Assembly (NCBI GenBank): GCA_021843755.1
Contig: JAKBWB010000047.1
Location: 1 to 56,617 of the forward strand
Length of the DNA stretch: 56,617 nucleotides
Reading direction: 5' to 3'
From: Pseudomonadota bacterium
Lineage (GTDB): Bacteria; Pseudomonadota; Gammaproteobacteria; Steroidobacterales; Steroidobacteraceae
Shown here one piece after another: positions 16,738-27,263 of this stretch. Every line of letters starts with the position of its first letter. Positions within the stretch are counted from its first letter, which is position 1. A program made the position numbers and the translations under genes. The notes under the pieces are model-generated. The model searched no databases, had not been told where the DNA came from, and saw nothing but the letters and a program-made list of their open reading frames with translations.

Positions 16738-17654
16738 GGTCGAGGCGCCTCGCCGGTCGCGCACACGGTCTCGAGCAGGCGCCGAGCCTGCGTGCCGCGT
16801 ACGCGGCCGATGTCGTCCTGATATTTCAGAAGCAGCCCCAGGGTGTCATCGAGTGTCTGGGGATCGAGCGTCTGCGCATCGAGTGCGATCAGTGCGCGGC
16901 CCCATTCGATCGTTTCCGACAGCCCGGGCAGCTTGTACAGGTCCAGTGTGCGCAACTGCTGTACGAATGCGACCACTTGCCGTGACAGAGCTGCGCGCGC
17001 CTGCGGCACGTGGCGGCGTAGGATCTCGAGTTCACGCTCCGCATCGGGATAGTCGACCCAGTGATAGATGCAACGCCGCTTGACGGCGTCGTGAACCTCA
17101 CGTGTGCGATTGGACGTAATGATCACGACCGGCGGCCGCTCGGCCGCTATCGTACCGAACTCGGGTATGGTGATCTGGAAATCCGAGAGTACCTCGAGCA
17201 GGTAGGCCTCGAAGGGCTCGTCGGCCCGATCAATCTCGTCGATGAGCAGCACCGCCGGCGGGTCGTGCGGTTGGAGCGCCCGCAGTAGCGGACGCGCGAT
17301 CAGGAAGCGTTCCGAGAACAGGTCCGAGGCGATCTGCTCGCGCGGCTCCCGGGCGGTTTCGCGCAGGCGGATTTCCAACATTTGGCGTGCATAGTTCCAC
17401 TCGTACGCCGCAAGACTCGCGTCCAGGCCCTCGTAGCATTGCAGGCGGATGAGCTCGGCCCCGAGGGCGAGCGCGAGCACCTTGGCGATCTGCGTCTTGC
17501 CCGTGCCGGGTTCGCCCTCGAGGAACAACGGCCGCTCGAGTGCAAGGGCGAGGAATACCGCGGTCGCCAGTGGCCGGTCGGCGACATAGTCGTGCGCCAG
17601 CAGCAGCGATCGGGTGTTCTCGATCGAGGCCGGCTTGCCGGGTTGCCGTGTCAC
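16731..17654 (-). CDS. coxD: CoxD-like MoxR-family AAA+ ATPase
   Basis: A 307-aa MoxR-type AAA+ ATPase. Walker A is EGEPGTGKTQIAKVLA (about 46-61), Walker B is VLLIDEIDRADEPFEAYLLE, and sensor 1 is VVIITSNRTREVHDAVKRRC, with the arginine following. In CO dehydrogenase systems CoxD works with CoxE to insert sulfur/copper into the Mo cofactor site of CoxL. Whether a copper-free form II enzyme needs the same step is not known from sequence. It starts 19 bases after the coxM stop. Confidence 0.92.
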   Translation of the reverse strand: MTRQPGKPASIENTRSLLLAHDYVADRPLATAVFLALALERPLFLEGEPGTGKTQIAKVLALALGAELIRLQCYEGLDASLAAYEWNYARQMLEIRLRETAREPREQIASDLFSERFLIARPLLRALQPHDPPAVLLIDEIDRADEPFEAYLLEVLSDFQITIPEFGTIAAERPPVVIITSNRTREVHDAVKRRCIYHWVDYPDAERELEILRRHVPQARAALSRQVVAFVQQLRTLDLYKLPGLSETIEWGRALIALDAQTLDPQTLDDTLGLLLKYQDDIGRVRGTQARRLLETVCATGEAPRPC

Positions 17655-17673
17655 GGACGGAGGCGGCTCGGCC

Positions 17674-18471
17674 TCATGCGAGTGCCTGCGTCACTGCACG
17701 CCGCGTCAATACGGGAATGAGATGGGCGCGATATTCAGCGCTGCCGTGCAGGTCGGCGTTCAATGCATCCGCAGGCATCGTGATGTCGTTCAGAGACTCA
17801 GGCGCAAAGCGCTTGGCAAGAGCCTGCTCCAGTGCCGCCACCCTGAAGGCGCAAGGGCCCGCACCGGTGACGGCGACGCGTACCGATTTACCCGTCAGCG
17901 AGACGAATACCCCGACGAGAGCGAATCGCGATGCCGGCTGCGGGAACTTGACGTAGGCCGCCCGCTCCGGCAGCGGAAATTCCACAGCGGTGAGGATTTC
18001 GTCGCGGCCGAGGTCGGTCTCGAAGAGCCCTTTGAAGAAAGAGTCGGCAGGGATCGCGCGCCTGTCAGTCCGCACCTCGGCGCCGAGGCCGAGCACCGCA
18101 GCCGGGTAGTCCGCTGCCGGGTCGCTATTGGCGAGGGAGCCGCCGATGGTGCCGCGATTGCGGACCTGCCGGTCGCCGATGCCTGCGGCGAGGTGTGCGA
18201 GTGCCGGTACGTGTTTGCGAACCTCCGGCGAGTTTGCCACCTCGGCGTGCGAGGTCATCGCGCCGATTCGCAGCGACCGTCCTTCGAGGCGCACCCCGCG
18301 CAGCTCGGGGAGCCCGCCAAGGTCGATGAACGCCGACGGCGCAAGCAGTCCGAGCTTCAGGGAGGGAATGATCGACTGGCCGCCGGCGAGCAGCTTCGCG
18401 TCCGGATCATCGCGGGCCAGGCGGGCGGCCTCGGCAATGGAGGAGGGCCGGTGGTAGGAAAGATTCGGCAT
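17674..18471 (-). CDS. coxM: CoxM-like FAD-binding medium subunit
   Basis: The 265-aa flavoprotein subunit of the xanthine dehydrogenase/CO dehydrogenase family. It passes electrons from the 2Fe-2S subunit through FAD to the acceptor. The FAD-binding signatures are AGGQSIIPSLKLGL (about 29-42) and the second loop RNRGTIGGSLANSDPAADYP. The length is usual for the family. It starts 5 bases after coxL stops, so it is co-transcribed. Confidence 0.93.
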   Translation of the reverse strand: MPNLSYHRPSSIAEAARLARDDPDAKLLAGGQSIIPSLKLGLLAPSAFIDLGGLPELRGVRLEGRSLRIGAMTSHAEVANSPEVRKHVPALAHLAAGIGDRQVRNRGTIGGSLANSDPAADYPAAVLGLGAEVRTDRRAIPADSFFKGLFETDLGRDEILTAVEFPLPERAAYVKFPQPASRFALVGVFVSLTGKSVRVAVTGAGPCAFRVAALEQALAKRFAPESLNDITMPADALNADLHGSAEYRAHLIPVLTRRAVTQALA

Positions 18472-18476
18472 TGCGA

Positions 18477-20849
18477 TTACCTCTTCCCGCGCACGGCCTC
18501 GATGGCCTGCCAGATGCGCAGTGGTGTCGCGGGCATCTCGAGATCGCGTACGCCGTAGGGTGCAAGTGCATCGAGCAGGGCGTTGATCACCGCCGGCGGT
18601 GAACCAATGGCGCCGGCCTCACCGCAGCCCTTGACACCGAGGGGATTGTGCTTGCAGGGCGTGCCCTTGACGGTCTGCACGAGAAAGTTTGGCAGATCGT
18701 CGGCTCGCGGCAGGGTGTAATCGAGCAGGCTTCCCGTGAGGAGTTGTCCGCTCTCCTCGTCGTAGCGGCACCCTTCGAGCAGCGCCTGGCCGATGCCCTG
18801 CGCGAGCCCGCCGTGCACCTGGCCCTCCACGATCATGGGATTGACGACATTGCCGAAGTCATCGCAGGCGGTAAATCGGTCGACGCGCGCCGCGCCGGTA
18901 TCCGGGTCGACTTCAACCTCGCAGACATAGGATCCGGCGGGAAAAGTGAAGTTGGGAGGATCGTAGAAGGCGTTTTCGTTGAGACCGGGCTCGAGCTGCT
19001 CGATCGGATAATGGTGTGGCACGTAGGCGGCAAGGGCGATCTCGGCAAAACTCTTGCTGCGATCGGTGCCCTTCACGCGGAACGCGCCGTCGCGGAACTC
19101 GATGTCCTCGTCGCTCGCCTCGAGAAGGTGGGCGGCGATGCGGCAGCCCTTCGCAAGGATCTTGTCGGCGGCCTTGACGATCGCGCTGCCGCCGACGGCA
19201 AGAGAGCGGGAGCCGTAGGTGCCCATGCCGAACAGGACCTTGGCGGTGTCGCCGTGCTCGATCTCCACGTCCTCGAGCGGCAGCCCGAACTTGTCCGCGA
19301 CAACCTGGGCGAAAGTCGTCTCATGCCCCTGACCGTGGCTATGTGAGCCGGTGAACACGGTGACCTTCCCGGTCGGGTGTACGCGTACTTCGCCGGCTTC
19401 GAACAGTCCCGCGCGCGCACCGAGTGCGCCGGCGATGCTCGAAGGCGCGATGCCGCATGCCTCGATGTAGCACGAGTAGCCGATGCCCCGCCGTAGCCCG
19501 CGCCGCTCGCTTTCCGCTTTGCGCGCCGGGAAGCCGCGCACATCCGCAAGCTCGAGGACACGGTCGAGCGTTGCCTCGTAATCACCTGTGTCGTAAGTCA
19601 GTCCCACCGGCGTTGCATAGGGAAACTTGCGGATGAAGTTGCGCCGGCGCAGCTCCGGCGGGTCGATGGCCAGTTCACGTGCCGCGCGCTCGACGATGCG
19701 CTCGAGCAGGTAGGTGGCCTCCGGACGCCCGGCACCGCGATAGGCATCCACGGGTGCGGTGTTGGTGAATACGGCGCGTACCTGGCAGTGAATGTGTGGA
19801 GTCGTGTACTGGCCGGCCAGGAGCGTCGCATGCAGAATGGTGGGGATGCACGGCGCGAAGGTCGACAGATACGCGCCCATATTGGCGATCGTATCGACGC
19901 GCAGTGCGAGAAATTTGCCGTCGGCGTCCAGGGCGAGCTCGGCGGTCGTGACGTGATCCCGTCCGTGCGCATCAGTTAAGAAGGACTCGCTGCGCTCGGC
20001 GGTCCACTTGATGGGCCGTCCGACGCGCCGGCTCGCCCAGACGAGGGCGGCTTCCTCGGCGTACAGATAGATCTTGGAGCCGAAGCCGCCGCCAACATCA
20101 GGCGCCACGACCCGCAGTTTGTGCTCCGGGATGCCGAGTACGAACGCCGCCATGAGCAGCCGTTCGACGTGCGGGTTCTGACTGGTCACGTACAGGGTGT
20201 ACGAATCGCTCGCCGGGGAATAGTGCGCATTGGCGGCCCGCGGCTCGAGCGCGTTGGGGATCAGCCGGTTGTTGATCAATGAAAGACGCGTCACGTGCGC
20301 TGCGCGCGCGAAGGCGGTGTCGGTGGCCGCCTTGTCTCCGACTGCCCAGGTGAAGCAGATGTTGTCGGGTGCGATATCATGTACCGATGTGCTGCTCGCT
20401 GCCGCCGTCGCCGGGTTGACCACCGCCGGCAGTACGTCGTATTCGACCTCGACCAGGGCGGCCGCGGCCTTCGCCTCGCGTGCCGACTCCGCGACGACCA
20501 GGGCGATCGGATCGCCGACGTGGCGCACCTTGTCCTCGGCGAGGATCGGGTGCTTGGGCTCCTTCATGGGAGTGCCGTCGATCGAGTGGATGAGCCACCC
20601 GCAGGGCACGCCGCCGACGCTGGTGAGGTCCTTCCCGGTGTAGAGGGCCAGCACGCCGGGGGCGCCACGTGCCGCAGCGACATCCAGGGATCGCAGATGC
20701 GCATGGGCGTGCGGGCTGCGGACGAAGGCCGCGTACGTTTGCCGCGGCAGTACGATGTCGTCGGTATACTGCCCGGTGCCCGTGACGAAACGGTAGTCCT
20801 CCTTGCGCTCAACCGGTTGTCCGATGAGCGGCGCGCGCGTGCTGCTCAT
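18477..20849 (-). CDS. coxL: CoxL-like molybdopterin hydroxylase, form II
   Basis: The 790-aa molybdenum large subunit of an aldehyde oxidase/CO dehydrogenase family enzyme. The active-site loop reads AYRGAGR (about 369-375), the form II signature. True (form I) CO dehydrogenases have AYRCSFR with the Cu-binding cysteine, so CO oxidation should not be assumed. Other conserved parts are DVGGGFGSK, the [13 protein letters not shown]o-cofactor loop, and the catalytic glutamate in [14 protein letters not shown] near the C-terminus. The start overlaps the coxS stop as ATGA. The substrate is unknown. Confidence 0.93.
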   Translation of the reverse strand: MSSTRAPLIGQPVERKEDYRFVTGTGQYTDDIVLPRQTYAAFVRSPHAHAHLRSLDVAAARGAPGVLALYTGKDLTSVGGVPCGWLIHSIDGTPMKEPKHPILAEDKVRHVGDPIALVVAESAREAKAAAALVEVEYDVLPAVVNPATAAASSTSVHDIAPDNICFTWAVGDKAATDTAFARAAHVTRLSLINNRLIPNALEPRAANAHYSPASDSYTLYVTSQNPHVERLLMAAFVLGIPEHKLRVVAPDVGGGFGSKIYLYAEEAALVWASRRVGRPIKWTAERSESFLTDAHGRDHVTTAELALDADGKFLALRVDTIANMGAYLSTFAPCIPTILHATLLAGQYTTPHIHCQVRAVFTNTAPVDAYRGAGRPEATYLLERIVERAARELAIDPPELRRRNFIRKFPYATPVGLTYDTGDYEATLDRVLELADVRGFPARKAESERRGLRRGIGYSCYIEACGIAPSSIAGALGARAGLFEAGEVRVHPTGKVTVFTGSHSHGQGHETTFAQVVADKFGLPLEDVEIEHGDTAKVLFGMGTYGSRSLAVGGSAIVKAADKILAKGCRIAAHLLEASDEDIEFRDGAFRVKGTDRSKSFAEIALAAYVPHHYPIEQLEPGLNENAFYDPPNFTFPAGSYVCEVEVDPDTGAARVDRFTACDDFGNVVNPMIVEGQVHGGLAQGIGQALLEGCRYDEESGQLLTGSLLDYTLPRADDLPNFLVQTVKGTPCKHNPLGVKGCGEAGAIGSPPAVINALLDALAPYGVRDLEMPATPLRIWQAIEAVRGKR

Positions 20850-21328
20850 GACTTGGCTCCCCCCATGATCGGCGCGGCTTGCATCACGGCTCTGACGATA
20901 TTGTGATAGCCGGTACAGCGGCAGAGATTCCCCTGGAGGCCCGCGCGGATTTCCGCTTCACTGGAATGCTCGTGATGCGTCACCAGATCGATTGCGCTCA
21001 TGATCATGCCAGGAGTGCAGAAGCCGCATTGCAGGCCGTGACAGGCCTTGAAGGCCGCTTGCATGGGGTGAAGAGAGCCGTCGGCGGGCGTGATGCCCTC
21101 GATGGTGGTGATCTCGCAGCCCTGAACCTGCGCCAGAAGAATATTGCAACTCTTGACGGCGATCCCGTCGACCAGGACGGTGCAGGCGCCGCAACTGGCG
21201 GTGTCGCAGCCGACGTGTGTGCCCGTGAGGTGCTGGTGCTCGCGCAGGAAGGTGACGAGCAGGGTGTCGGGGCTGACGTCCGCCGTCACGGCGTTGTTAT
21301 TGACGCGGAGTCGTATCTGAAGCGACAT
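20846..21328 (-). CDS. coxS: CoxS-like 2Fe-2S small subunit
   Basis: The 160-aa iron-sulfur subunit. The N-terminal plant-ferredoxin-type cluster uses [22 protein letters not shown]. The C-terminal cluster uses CGFCTPGM and [15 protein letters not shown] 21328 follows an AAGGAGAG ribosome-binding site. A longer open frame extends upstream but adds an Arg-rich, non-homologous stretch. It is the first gene of the coxSLMDEG operon, whose promoter must lie in 21329-22340. Confidence 0.93.
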   Translation of the reverse strand: MSLQIRLRVNNNAVTADVSPDTLLVTFLREHQHLTGTHVGCDTASCGACTVLVDGIAVKSCNILLAQVQGCEITTIEGITPADGSLHPMQAAFKACHGLQCGFCTPGMIMSAIDLVTHHEHSSEAEIRAGLQGNLCRCTGYHNIVRAVMQAAPIMGGAKS

Positions 21329-22340
21329 CAGGACTCTCCTTCGGCCTCTCGCGGCGAAAACCCGGCGGAGCAGACGAACCCATGATCCTACAAGGCATGC
21401 GGTTCGGCAAGCGGGCCGGCGTGCGGATATCGGCGGCGAGGGCGCCGGGGTCCGGCCGCGAGCGCCCACGGGGGCGCGGCAGCGCCGGCTCGGCGGCTAG
21501 ACGGCCCGATCCGCTCGGTGGCGCGGTTTGTTCGCCTGTACGGAGTCGGTCCGGATGCCGGTAACATCTCGTTGTGCGCGCCGTGCTCGCGCGGGCCCAA
21601 AGTCGACCCGCCGTTCGAACCGGATATCGTGGCGGTGACGCATCGATTTGGGGATGGAATGAAGCGCGTGCCGGGAGAGAGCCTGACGTTCGCACGCGCC
21701 GCGGCAGGCGTGGTACGGTGTGGGCGCGGAGGAAGCGTTGCGCGAGCGCGCGTCGAGTGCGGCAAGCCCGTCTGTGCAGGGGCGCGTATTAGCTGGAGCA
21801 CTGACCGAATGGGGGCAGGCTCCGGTCGGTCCATGCAACCGACAGTCTGCTTGCAGTCCGTACCGTGTTCGAAGCAGCGAGCCGCGGGCACTGGAACTGA
21901 CGGGTAGGCAAAGCCAGCCGCTTGCGCTAGCAAGGGACCGTTGGTTTGCACCCGATTTGTGGTGGCGCCGATTCCCTATCTGAAGTCTGTCGCGTGTCCT
22001 TGTGCACCCGGCCGCCGCGTGCCGCTGAGCCCATGCCCCGGGGATCCATGGGCGGCGCCTGAACCAGCGGCGTGCAGCGCTGCGGATCCGCGGCGCGAGG
22101 TGATCTGCCGGGCGGGCCCAGCGTGCGGCGCATGCGGGCGATTTGAATCGGATACCTGATTATTTGTATGATCCGGGACGCCCTGTTGGGTCTCCCCATT
22201 CAGGGCTCGGCGGATGCTTGGTAGAGCTCAGCTTCACGCTTCCGGGGGTGTGGTTCCCCGCGCAGCGGCATCGAGGCTGATGACTCCTGCCGGTCCGCCC
22301 ACGTGGGCGGGAGTTCATCTACTTTTGAAACGGCAGGCTT
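21329..22340. other. Divergent intergenic region between cox operon and enolase
   Basis: About 1 kb between two divergent transcription units. No convincing gene was found on either strand. It contains the perfect palindrome at 22295-22310 close to the enolase start, and near 22160-22200 an AT-richer segment that could hold promoter elements. I cannot place the cox promoter. Confidence 0.5.
22295..22310. promoter_or_regulatory. 16-bp perfect palindrome upstream of the enolase gene
   Basis: CCGCCCACGTGGGCGG is fully self-complementary and lies 30 bases before the ATG. Flanking ACTCC...GGAGT can extend it into a larger imperfect hairpin. It could be an operator or a 5'-leader stem-loop. Confidence 0.4.
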
Positions 22341-23612
22341 ATGTCATCGAATACCCAGATTCAGTCCATCCGCGCCATCGAGATTCTCGATTCCCGCGGC
22401 TTTCCGACCCTGCGCGTCACGGTACGCCTCCAGGACGGCACTTCGGGCGCCGCATCGGTGCCCTCGGGCGCCTCGACGGGCGAAAACGAGGCGGTAGAGC
22501 TGCGCGACGGCGATGCGCGGCGCTATGGGGGCAAGGGGGTGCTCAAGGCGATTGCCAATGTCAACGAGATCATCGGGCCGCGCTTGATCGGTTTCGAGGC
22601 CTCCGCTCAAGCGCGCATCGATCGCCTGATGTGCGATCTCGACGGCACCCCCAATAAAGCGAAGCTCGGCGCAAACGCCATGCTCGGCGTATCGCAGGCA
22701 ATCGCCCGGGCCGCGGCGAACCTGCGGCGGATGCCGCTGTATGCGTATCTTGGCGGGGCCGGTGCGCGGCGTCTGCCGGTGCCGATGATGAACGTGCTGA
22801 ACGGCGGCAAGCACGCCGATTCGAGCCTGGATTTCCAGGAATTCATGATCGTTCCGCGCGGTGCGTCGAGCTTCGCCGAGGCGATGCGCTACGGGTCCGA
22901 AACGTTTCAGGCACTGAAGAAGCTGCTGCACGAGCGCGGCTTGAGCACGGCGGTCGGTGACGAAGGCGGTTTCGCGCCGGCGCTCAAGAGCAATGAGGAG
23001 GCCTGCGAGCTGATCGTCAAGGCTATCGAGCGGGCGGGCTACAAGCCGGGCTCGGACATTGCCATCGCGCTCGATCCGGCGGCGAGCTCGTTCTACGAGC
23101 AGGGACAGTATCAGTTGACGCGCAGCCGCCAAGGTAACAAGACTTCAGCGGAGATGATCGCGCTGTATCGAGCCTGGGTGGAGCGCTACCCGATCATATC
23201 AATCGAGGATGGTCTGGCGGAGAACGACTGGGAGGGTTTCAGCACGATGACCGCCGGAATCGGCGATCGCATCCAGATCGTGGGTGATGACATCCTGGTG
23301 ACCAACCCGCGATTCATCCGGCGTGGCATCGCCGAGCATACCTGTAACGCTGCCTTGATCAAGCTCAACCAGATCGGGACGGTGACCGAGACCATCGAGG
23401 CGATCGAACTGTGTCGCAAGGCGGGCTGGGGCTATGTGGTCTCGCATCGCTCCGGGGAAACCGAAGACAGCTTCATCGCGGACTTCGTGGTAGCCATGGG
23501 CGGAGGCCAGATCAAGACAGGCTCGCTCTGCCGTTCGGAGCGCATGGCGAAGTACAACAGGCTGCTCGAGATCGAACAGGAGTTGGGCGAGGCGGCCGTC
23601 TACGGCATGTGA
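22341..23612 (+). CDS. eno: Enolase
   Basis: A 423-aa enolase (2-phosphoglycerate to phosphoenolpyruvate). Recognisable parts are [17 protein letters not shown], the mobile loop [36 protein letters not shown], the catalytic acid region [10 protein letters not shown], the catalytic lysine in [16 protein letters not shown], and the [18 protein letters not shown] substrate loop. The length is normal. It is not in the usual pyrG-eno-ftsB neighbourhood. It stands alone between the cox operon and the Hyf-like operon, so it may be a second copy. Confidence 0.96.
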   Translation: MSSNTQIQSIRAIEILDSRGFPTLRVTVRLQDGTSGAASVPSGASTGENEAVELRDGDARRYGGKGVLKAIANVNEIIGPRLIGFEASAQARIDRLMCDLDGTPNKAKLGANAMLGVSQAIARAAANLRRMPLYAYLGGAGARRLPVPMMNVLNGGKHADSSLDFQEFMIVPRGASSFAEAMRYGSETFQALKKLLHERGLSTAVGDEGGFAPALKSNEEACELIVKAIERAGYKPGSDIAIALDPAASSFYEQGQYQLTRSRQGNKTSAEMIALYRAWVERYPIISIEDGLAENDWEGFSTMTAGIGDRIQIVGDDILVTNPRFIRRGIAEHTCNAALIKLNQIGTVTETIEAIELCRKAGWGYVVSHRSGETEDSFIADFVVAMGGGQIKTGSLCRSERMAKYNRLLEIEQELGEAAVYGM

Positions 23613-24427
23613 TGTCATGTGCCCGCGAGGCATTCCCGGGAAAGGGTGTCTCGCGGACCCGGCCGGCGCCGCGCCGAGGCGGAGAGTCTCGTTGCCGCCG
23701 CAGGGCCACCGCGGCCGGGCTCGCGGAGCAGGGGAGCGCCAAATCGCATCCCCGTCTCCGTCGTTACCCTTTGTCCGTCCGACTTACCGCAAAACTCGTT
23801 GTCGATTCGCCTGCGGCCCTCGCTTCCACGAAGCGTGCTCATCGGTCATTCCGATGCGACCACGATCACCGTGGCGCGCCACCGCGTGACATTCTTCGTT
23901 CCGCGCAGCCGCGCCATGTTGACGTCAAATGGGCAGCATTGCTCGCGCCCCCGGTTTAAGAAAATCCTGCGCATCCGTTGCGCGGCGCTGTGCTCGTACA
24001 AACAGAAACAGCTTCTCACGCTTCTCGCGGCGTACAGTTGCGGACCCAAGTCTCTGTCCGAGATGCAAAGGGAGAGAAACCTTTCGCATCATGCGACACG
24101 GAGTGCCCACAGGCGCTGCCGCCGCGACTTGTTATTGTGCATTCAAACGCAACGCGCCCTCAGTTCCTTCTGGTGCGAAGACACTTTGAGTGTCGTGCGT
24201 AAGAATAGGAAAAACCTAGTATTAATCACCGTGTGTGACTGGCGAACCAGAAGCGGGCAAAGTGTTCGAGGTAGCCTTGGGCATAAAGGTTGCGGCGGGG
24301 GCCAAGACATGCGGAGGACACCGGATGGGGCGTACCTGCGGGCGCGCTCCAGGCGCGCCGAGCCGGGCGTTTTGCCGGCGGCGCTTCCCGAGGGGTCCTT
24401 GCGGCTGCCGACGGGTGCTGAGCCATC
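23613..24427. other. Convergent intergenic region
   Basis: About 815 bases between the convergent eno and hyfB-like genes. The end near 24180-24240 is AT-richer and contains the small hairpin GACACT-TTG-AGTGTC (24180-24194). Open frames here are Arg/Ser-rich and look like shadows. No gene is supported. Confidence 0.45.
23623..23656 (+). terminator. Stem-loop downstream of enolase
   Basis: CCGCGAG (23623-23629) pairs with CTCGCGG (23650-23656), starting 10 bases after the eno stop. There is no T-tract, so it is only a weak terminator candidate. Confidence 0.3.
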
Positions 24428-26407
24428 TTAGCGCAGCGTCAGGGCGAGAATGACGATCAGCAGTATGCCGATCAGTCCGAGGTAGAGGTTCATATCGCCT
24501 GATTGCAGCGCGCGGAGCCAACCGGCGAGTCGCCAGACGGCGCGCCGAATCGGAGCGAATAGCACCGGACCGAATACATCGGCGACAGAGTGTTCGAACT
24601 CCAGTTTGTGAACGAAATAGGACACGGCGCGGTGCTCGCGGGCGGTATCCAGGGTGGGCCGGTAGATGAAGCTGTAAAACGTGCGCATCGCATTGGAGAA
24701 AGTCAGCGAGGTGGTCGCGGACCGATTGGGATCTTCCCGCATCCCGCCGTACCACACTGGTGCGCGGCGCACGGCGTGGCGGCGGCCGTTGAGCAGCAGC
24801 AGCAGCGGCACGATCGCGAGCAGCGGCATGACGATGACGAGCAACGAAGGGGAGATGAAGGCGAATTTGTCTGTCAGCGGCACGAGAAGCCAGCCGGTCG
24901 TCATGGCCTGCGCCGCGTTCGCGCCAAATTGTACGACGGTGGCCTCGGAGAGACCGTGCAGCCAGACCGGCATCCCAACAGCGGAACCGAGCACGGCGAT
25001 GCCGAGGATGAACACCGCGGCGTCATATCCCGGCCCGACGCGAGGTGTGCGCGTCTTCGGCCCCTCACCGAGCAGTCCGATCCCGAAGGCCTTGACGAAG
25101 GTTGCGAGCGCGACTGCCGCGGTCAGGGCCAAGCCGGCTCCGGCCAGCGCAAGGGTGAGCCGGCCGGCGACGGTGCCGAGGTGGAAGCCCTGGAAGACGG
25201 TCTGGAAGGTGAACCATTCGGTCACGAAGCCGATCTGTGGGGGCATCGCCGCGAGACTCATGGCGGCAAAGAGTGCCCCGATGCCAAATATGAAGCTCGT
25301 TCGGCGCAGCCAGCCGCGCTGGGCGAGCCGGTACGTGCCGCCGGCGACATGCACGCCGTCGGCGCTGAGGAACATTCCACCCTTGGCGAGCGCGTGGCCC
25401 GACAGATGCAACACGGCTACCGTCCAGGCCAGCCCGGCGAGGGCGTTCTCGCCTGCGGCGCGAAACAGCAGACTGGCTCCGAGCGTCGTTACGGCGACCG
25501 CCGCGTTTTCGGCCGTGGAGAACGCGAGCAGGCGCCGCCAATCGTCCTGTTGGAAGGCATAGAGCGCCCCGAGGATCGCCGTCAGCGTGCCGATGGCGGT
25601 GACGACGATCCCAAGAATAAACAGCCCGTCGCCGAGAGCGAGCCAATCGACGAGCGTGCGCGAGAGTGCGAAGAATGCCGCATTGAGGATCACGCCGGAG
25701 AGGATCGCGCCCGTGGCGCCGCTGCCGTTGCCGTAGGCGCCCGGAAACCATTCGTAGAATGGGAGCAGTCCGAGCTTGGCCCCGAACCCGATCAACGTCA
25801 GCAGACCGATTGCCATGCGAGTGCCGGTGGACAGCGTGTGTGCGCTGAGAGCAAAACCGGCAAATGCGACGGCCCCGCCGGCATGCCGAGCCAGGAGCAG
25901 CAGTGCGAGCAGGATGGCGACCGTGCCGACCTCGAGCAAGGCCAGCATCTGCAGCGTTGCGCGACCTGCCTCGATCGAAGTGCTCTCGGCAAGAATCATG
26001 ATCGCGCCGCCGAGGCTCATCAGCTCCCAGGCGATAAGGAACGAGTACGCGTCCTGGACTCCAAAGACGCCGAGGGCCCCGAGCAGCGAGAGCGCCGCGC
26101 CGAAGAGCCAGGCGGGTCGCGCGCGGCGATTTGGCGTACAAAGCGCTACGGCAAGGGCTGCGGGCAGGAGGCCGAAGCCCATCAGCCAGAGCGCCTCGGG
26201 CGAGTAGTGCAGGCGCACCGCCTGGCCGGCCAGCGAGATCTGCAACGTCAGCCAGCCCGCGCCGAGCGGGAGCGCGGCGATCGCCGCCCAAATCCCGACA
26301 GCCGCCCCGAGCGCAATCAGCCAGCGGGCCACAGCGGTCGCGCGCAGCAGCGCGAGCAGCAGTCCGGCGGCCCAGAGCCAAAACACCACGCGCAGCAGTT
26401 CAGGCAT
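24428..26407 (-). CDS. hyfB: HyfB/NuoL-like proton-translocating membrane subunit
   Basis: A 659-aa polytopic protein of the NuoL/NuoM/NuoN-MrpA family, closest in style to HyfB of hydrogenase-4. About 14-16 hydrophobic segments are visible. The conserved antiporter-like residues lie in SFLIAWELMSLGG (Glu) and FGAKLGLLPFYEWFP (Lys). The later motif HLSGHALAKGGMFLSADGV is also typical. The C-terminus has a long amphipathic/terminal helix (NLYLGLIGILLIVILALTLR). It is the last gene of the operon and overlaps the fused ferredoxin/NuoB-like gene by 8 bases. Confidence 0.9.
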   Translation of the reverse strand: MPELLRVVFWLWAAGLLLALLRATAVARWLIALGAAVGIWAAIAALPLGAGWLTLQISLAGQAVRLHYSPEALWLMGFGLLPAALAVALCTPNRRARPAWLFGAALSLLGALGVFGVQDAYSFLIAWELMSLGGAIMILAESTSIEAGRATLQMLALLEVGTVAILLALLLLARHAGGAVAFAGFALSAHTLSTGTRMAIGLLTLIGFGAKLGLLPFYEWFPGAYGNGSGATGAILSGVILNAAFFALSRTLVDWLALGDGLFILGIVVTAIGTLTAILGALYAFQQDDWRRLLAFSTAENAAVAVTTLGASLLFRAAGENALAGLAWTVAVLHLSGHALAKGGMFLSADGVHVAGGTYRLAQRGWLRRTSFIFGIGALFAAMSLAAMPPQIGFVTEWFTFQTVFQGFHLGTVAGRLTLALAGAGLALTAAVALATFVKAFGIGLLGEGPKTRTPRVGPGYDAAVFILGIAVLGSAVGMPVWLHGLSEATVVQFGANAAQAMTTGWLLVPLTDKFAFISPSLLVIVMPLLAIVPLLLLLNGRRHAVRRAPVWYGGMREDPNRSATTSLTFSNAMRTFYSFIYRPTLDTAREHRAVSYFVHKLEFEHSVADVFGPVLFAPIRRAVWRLAGWLRALQSGDMNLYLGLIGILLIVILALTLR

Positions 26408-27251
26408 AAGGCTCTCCGGCCGACGAGCCGCGCGAGTCCAATTGCCCGCCGCGCACGCGCTGGGGTACCCGCTGAAGCAGCATCAGCAGGGCGTGGATGA
26501 TCGCGGGTGGATTCGGCGGGCAGCCGGGGAGGTACATGTCCACGGGCAACACGTTCTCGAGCCCGTTGCCGCACGCATAGCCGCCGCCGTTGGTTCCCCC
26601 GGAAACCGCGCAAGTGCCCGCGGCCATCACGAAGCGCGGCTCGGGCATGGCCTCGAAGGCCTCCAGCAGAGGTCCGCGCATCGCGTAGGTGACCGGGCCA
26701 GTGACCAGCAGCAGGTCGGCAAAGCGGGGCGAGGCGGTAAAGAACACCCCGAGCCGATGCAGGTTGTAGTAGGGATTGTTGAGCGCCTGCAGCTCCGATT
26801 CGCAGCCGTTGCAGGAGCCGGCATCGACATGCCGGATGTGAAAGCTTCGACCGAATACGCGTCGGATCTCCCGCTTCAGCGCCACGCCCTGGGGCGAGGT
26901 GGCGGCCCGGGTCCACACCAGGTCCTCGCGCGTGCCACTGCCGAAGGCCCAGTCATTCGATGGTGTGAACGCGCCCGTCGGACACGCCTCGACGCACATC
27001 TGGCACACGACGCAGCGCCCATAGTCGACGCTCAGGCGCTCTCGGTCCCCTCCCGGGACCAACCTTATCGCGCCGGGCAGACAGGCATCGGCACACTCGC
27101 GGCAACCGTCCGTGCAGCGATTGGGGTCAAAGCGCGGCATGCCGAGGAAAGCGGCCTGGCCCGGCTCGGTGCCTTTCCCGCGCCAGCGTGTCGTCACTCT
27201 GCCCTGGGCCAGCCCAAACAGGGTCCATGGCAGGGTCGCTTTCAGGGTCAT
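26400..27251 (-). CDS. Fused ferredoxin (HyfH-like) and NuoB/HyfI-like subunit
   Basis: A 283-aa fusion of two subunits that are usually separate. Residues about 40-110 hold two 4Fe-4S motifs, CTDGCRECADAC-LP and CVVCQMCVEACP, as in HyfH/NuoI. Residues about 140-265 are the NuoB/HyfI domain with the N2-type cluster ligands CNGCE, GTCA and PGCPPNPP. Electrons would run from the ferredoxin clusters into the N2-like cluster next to the large subunit. It starts 12 bases after the large subunit stops, with GGAG upstream. The fusion fixes the electron path into one chain. Confidence 0.9.
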   Translation of the reverse strand: MTLKATLPWTLFGLAQGRVTTRWRGKGTEPGQAAFLGMPRFDPNRCTDGCRECADACLPGAIRLVPGGDRERLSVDYGRCVVCQMCVEACPTGAFTPSNDWAFGSGTREDLVWTRAATSPQGVALKREIRRVFGRSFHIRHVDAGSCNGCESELQALNNPYYNLHRLGVFFTASPRFADLLLVTGPVTYAMRGPLLEAFEAMPEPRFVMAAGTCAVSGGTNGGGYACGNGLENVLPVDMYLPGCPPNPPAIIHALLMLLQRVPQRVRGGQLDSRGSSAGEPYA

Positions 27252-27263
27252 CGGTGCGCTCCT

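Noticed and set aside
21388-21951. 187-aa minus-strand frame in the cox-eno gap
   Set aside because: Arg/Pro/Thr-rich, no domain, no ribosome-binding site; treated as chance in GC-rich DNA.
23619-24431. 270-aa plus-strand frame after enolase
   Set aside because: Ser/Arg/Cys-rich low-order sequence running into the antisense of hyfB; no family character.
24590-26500. 636-aa plus-strand frame opposite hyfB
   Set aside because: Hydrophilic Glu/Gln/Gly-rich antisense of a membrane protein gene.
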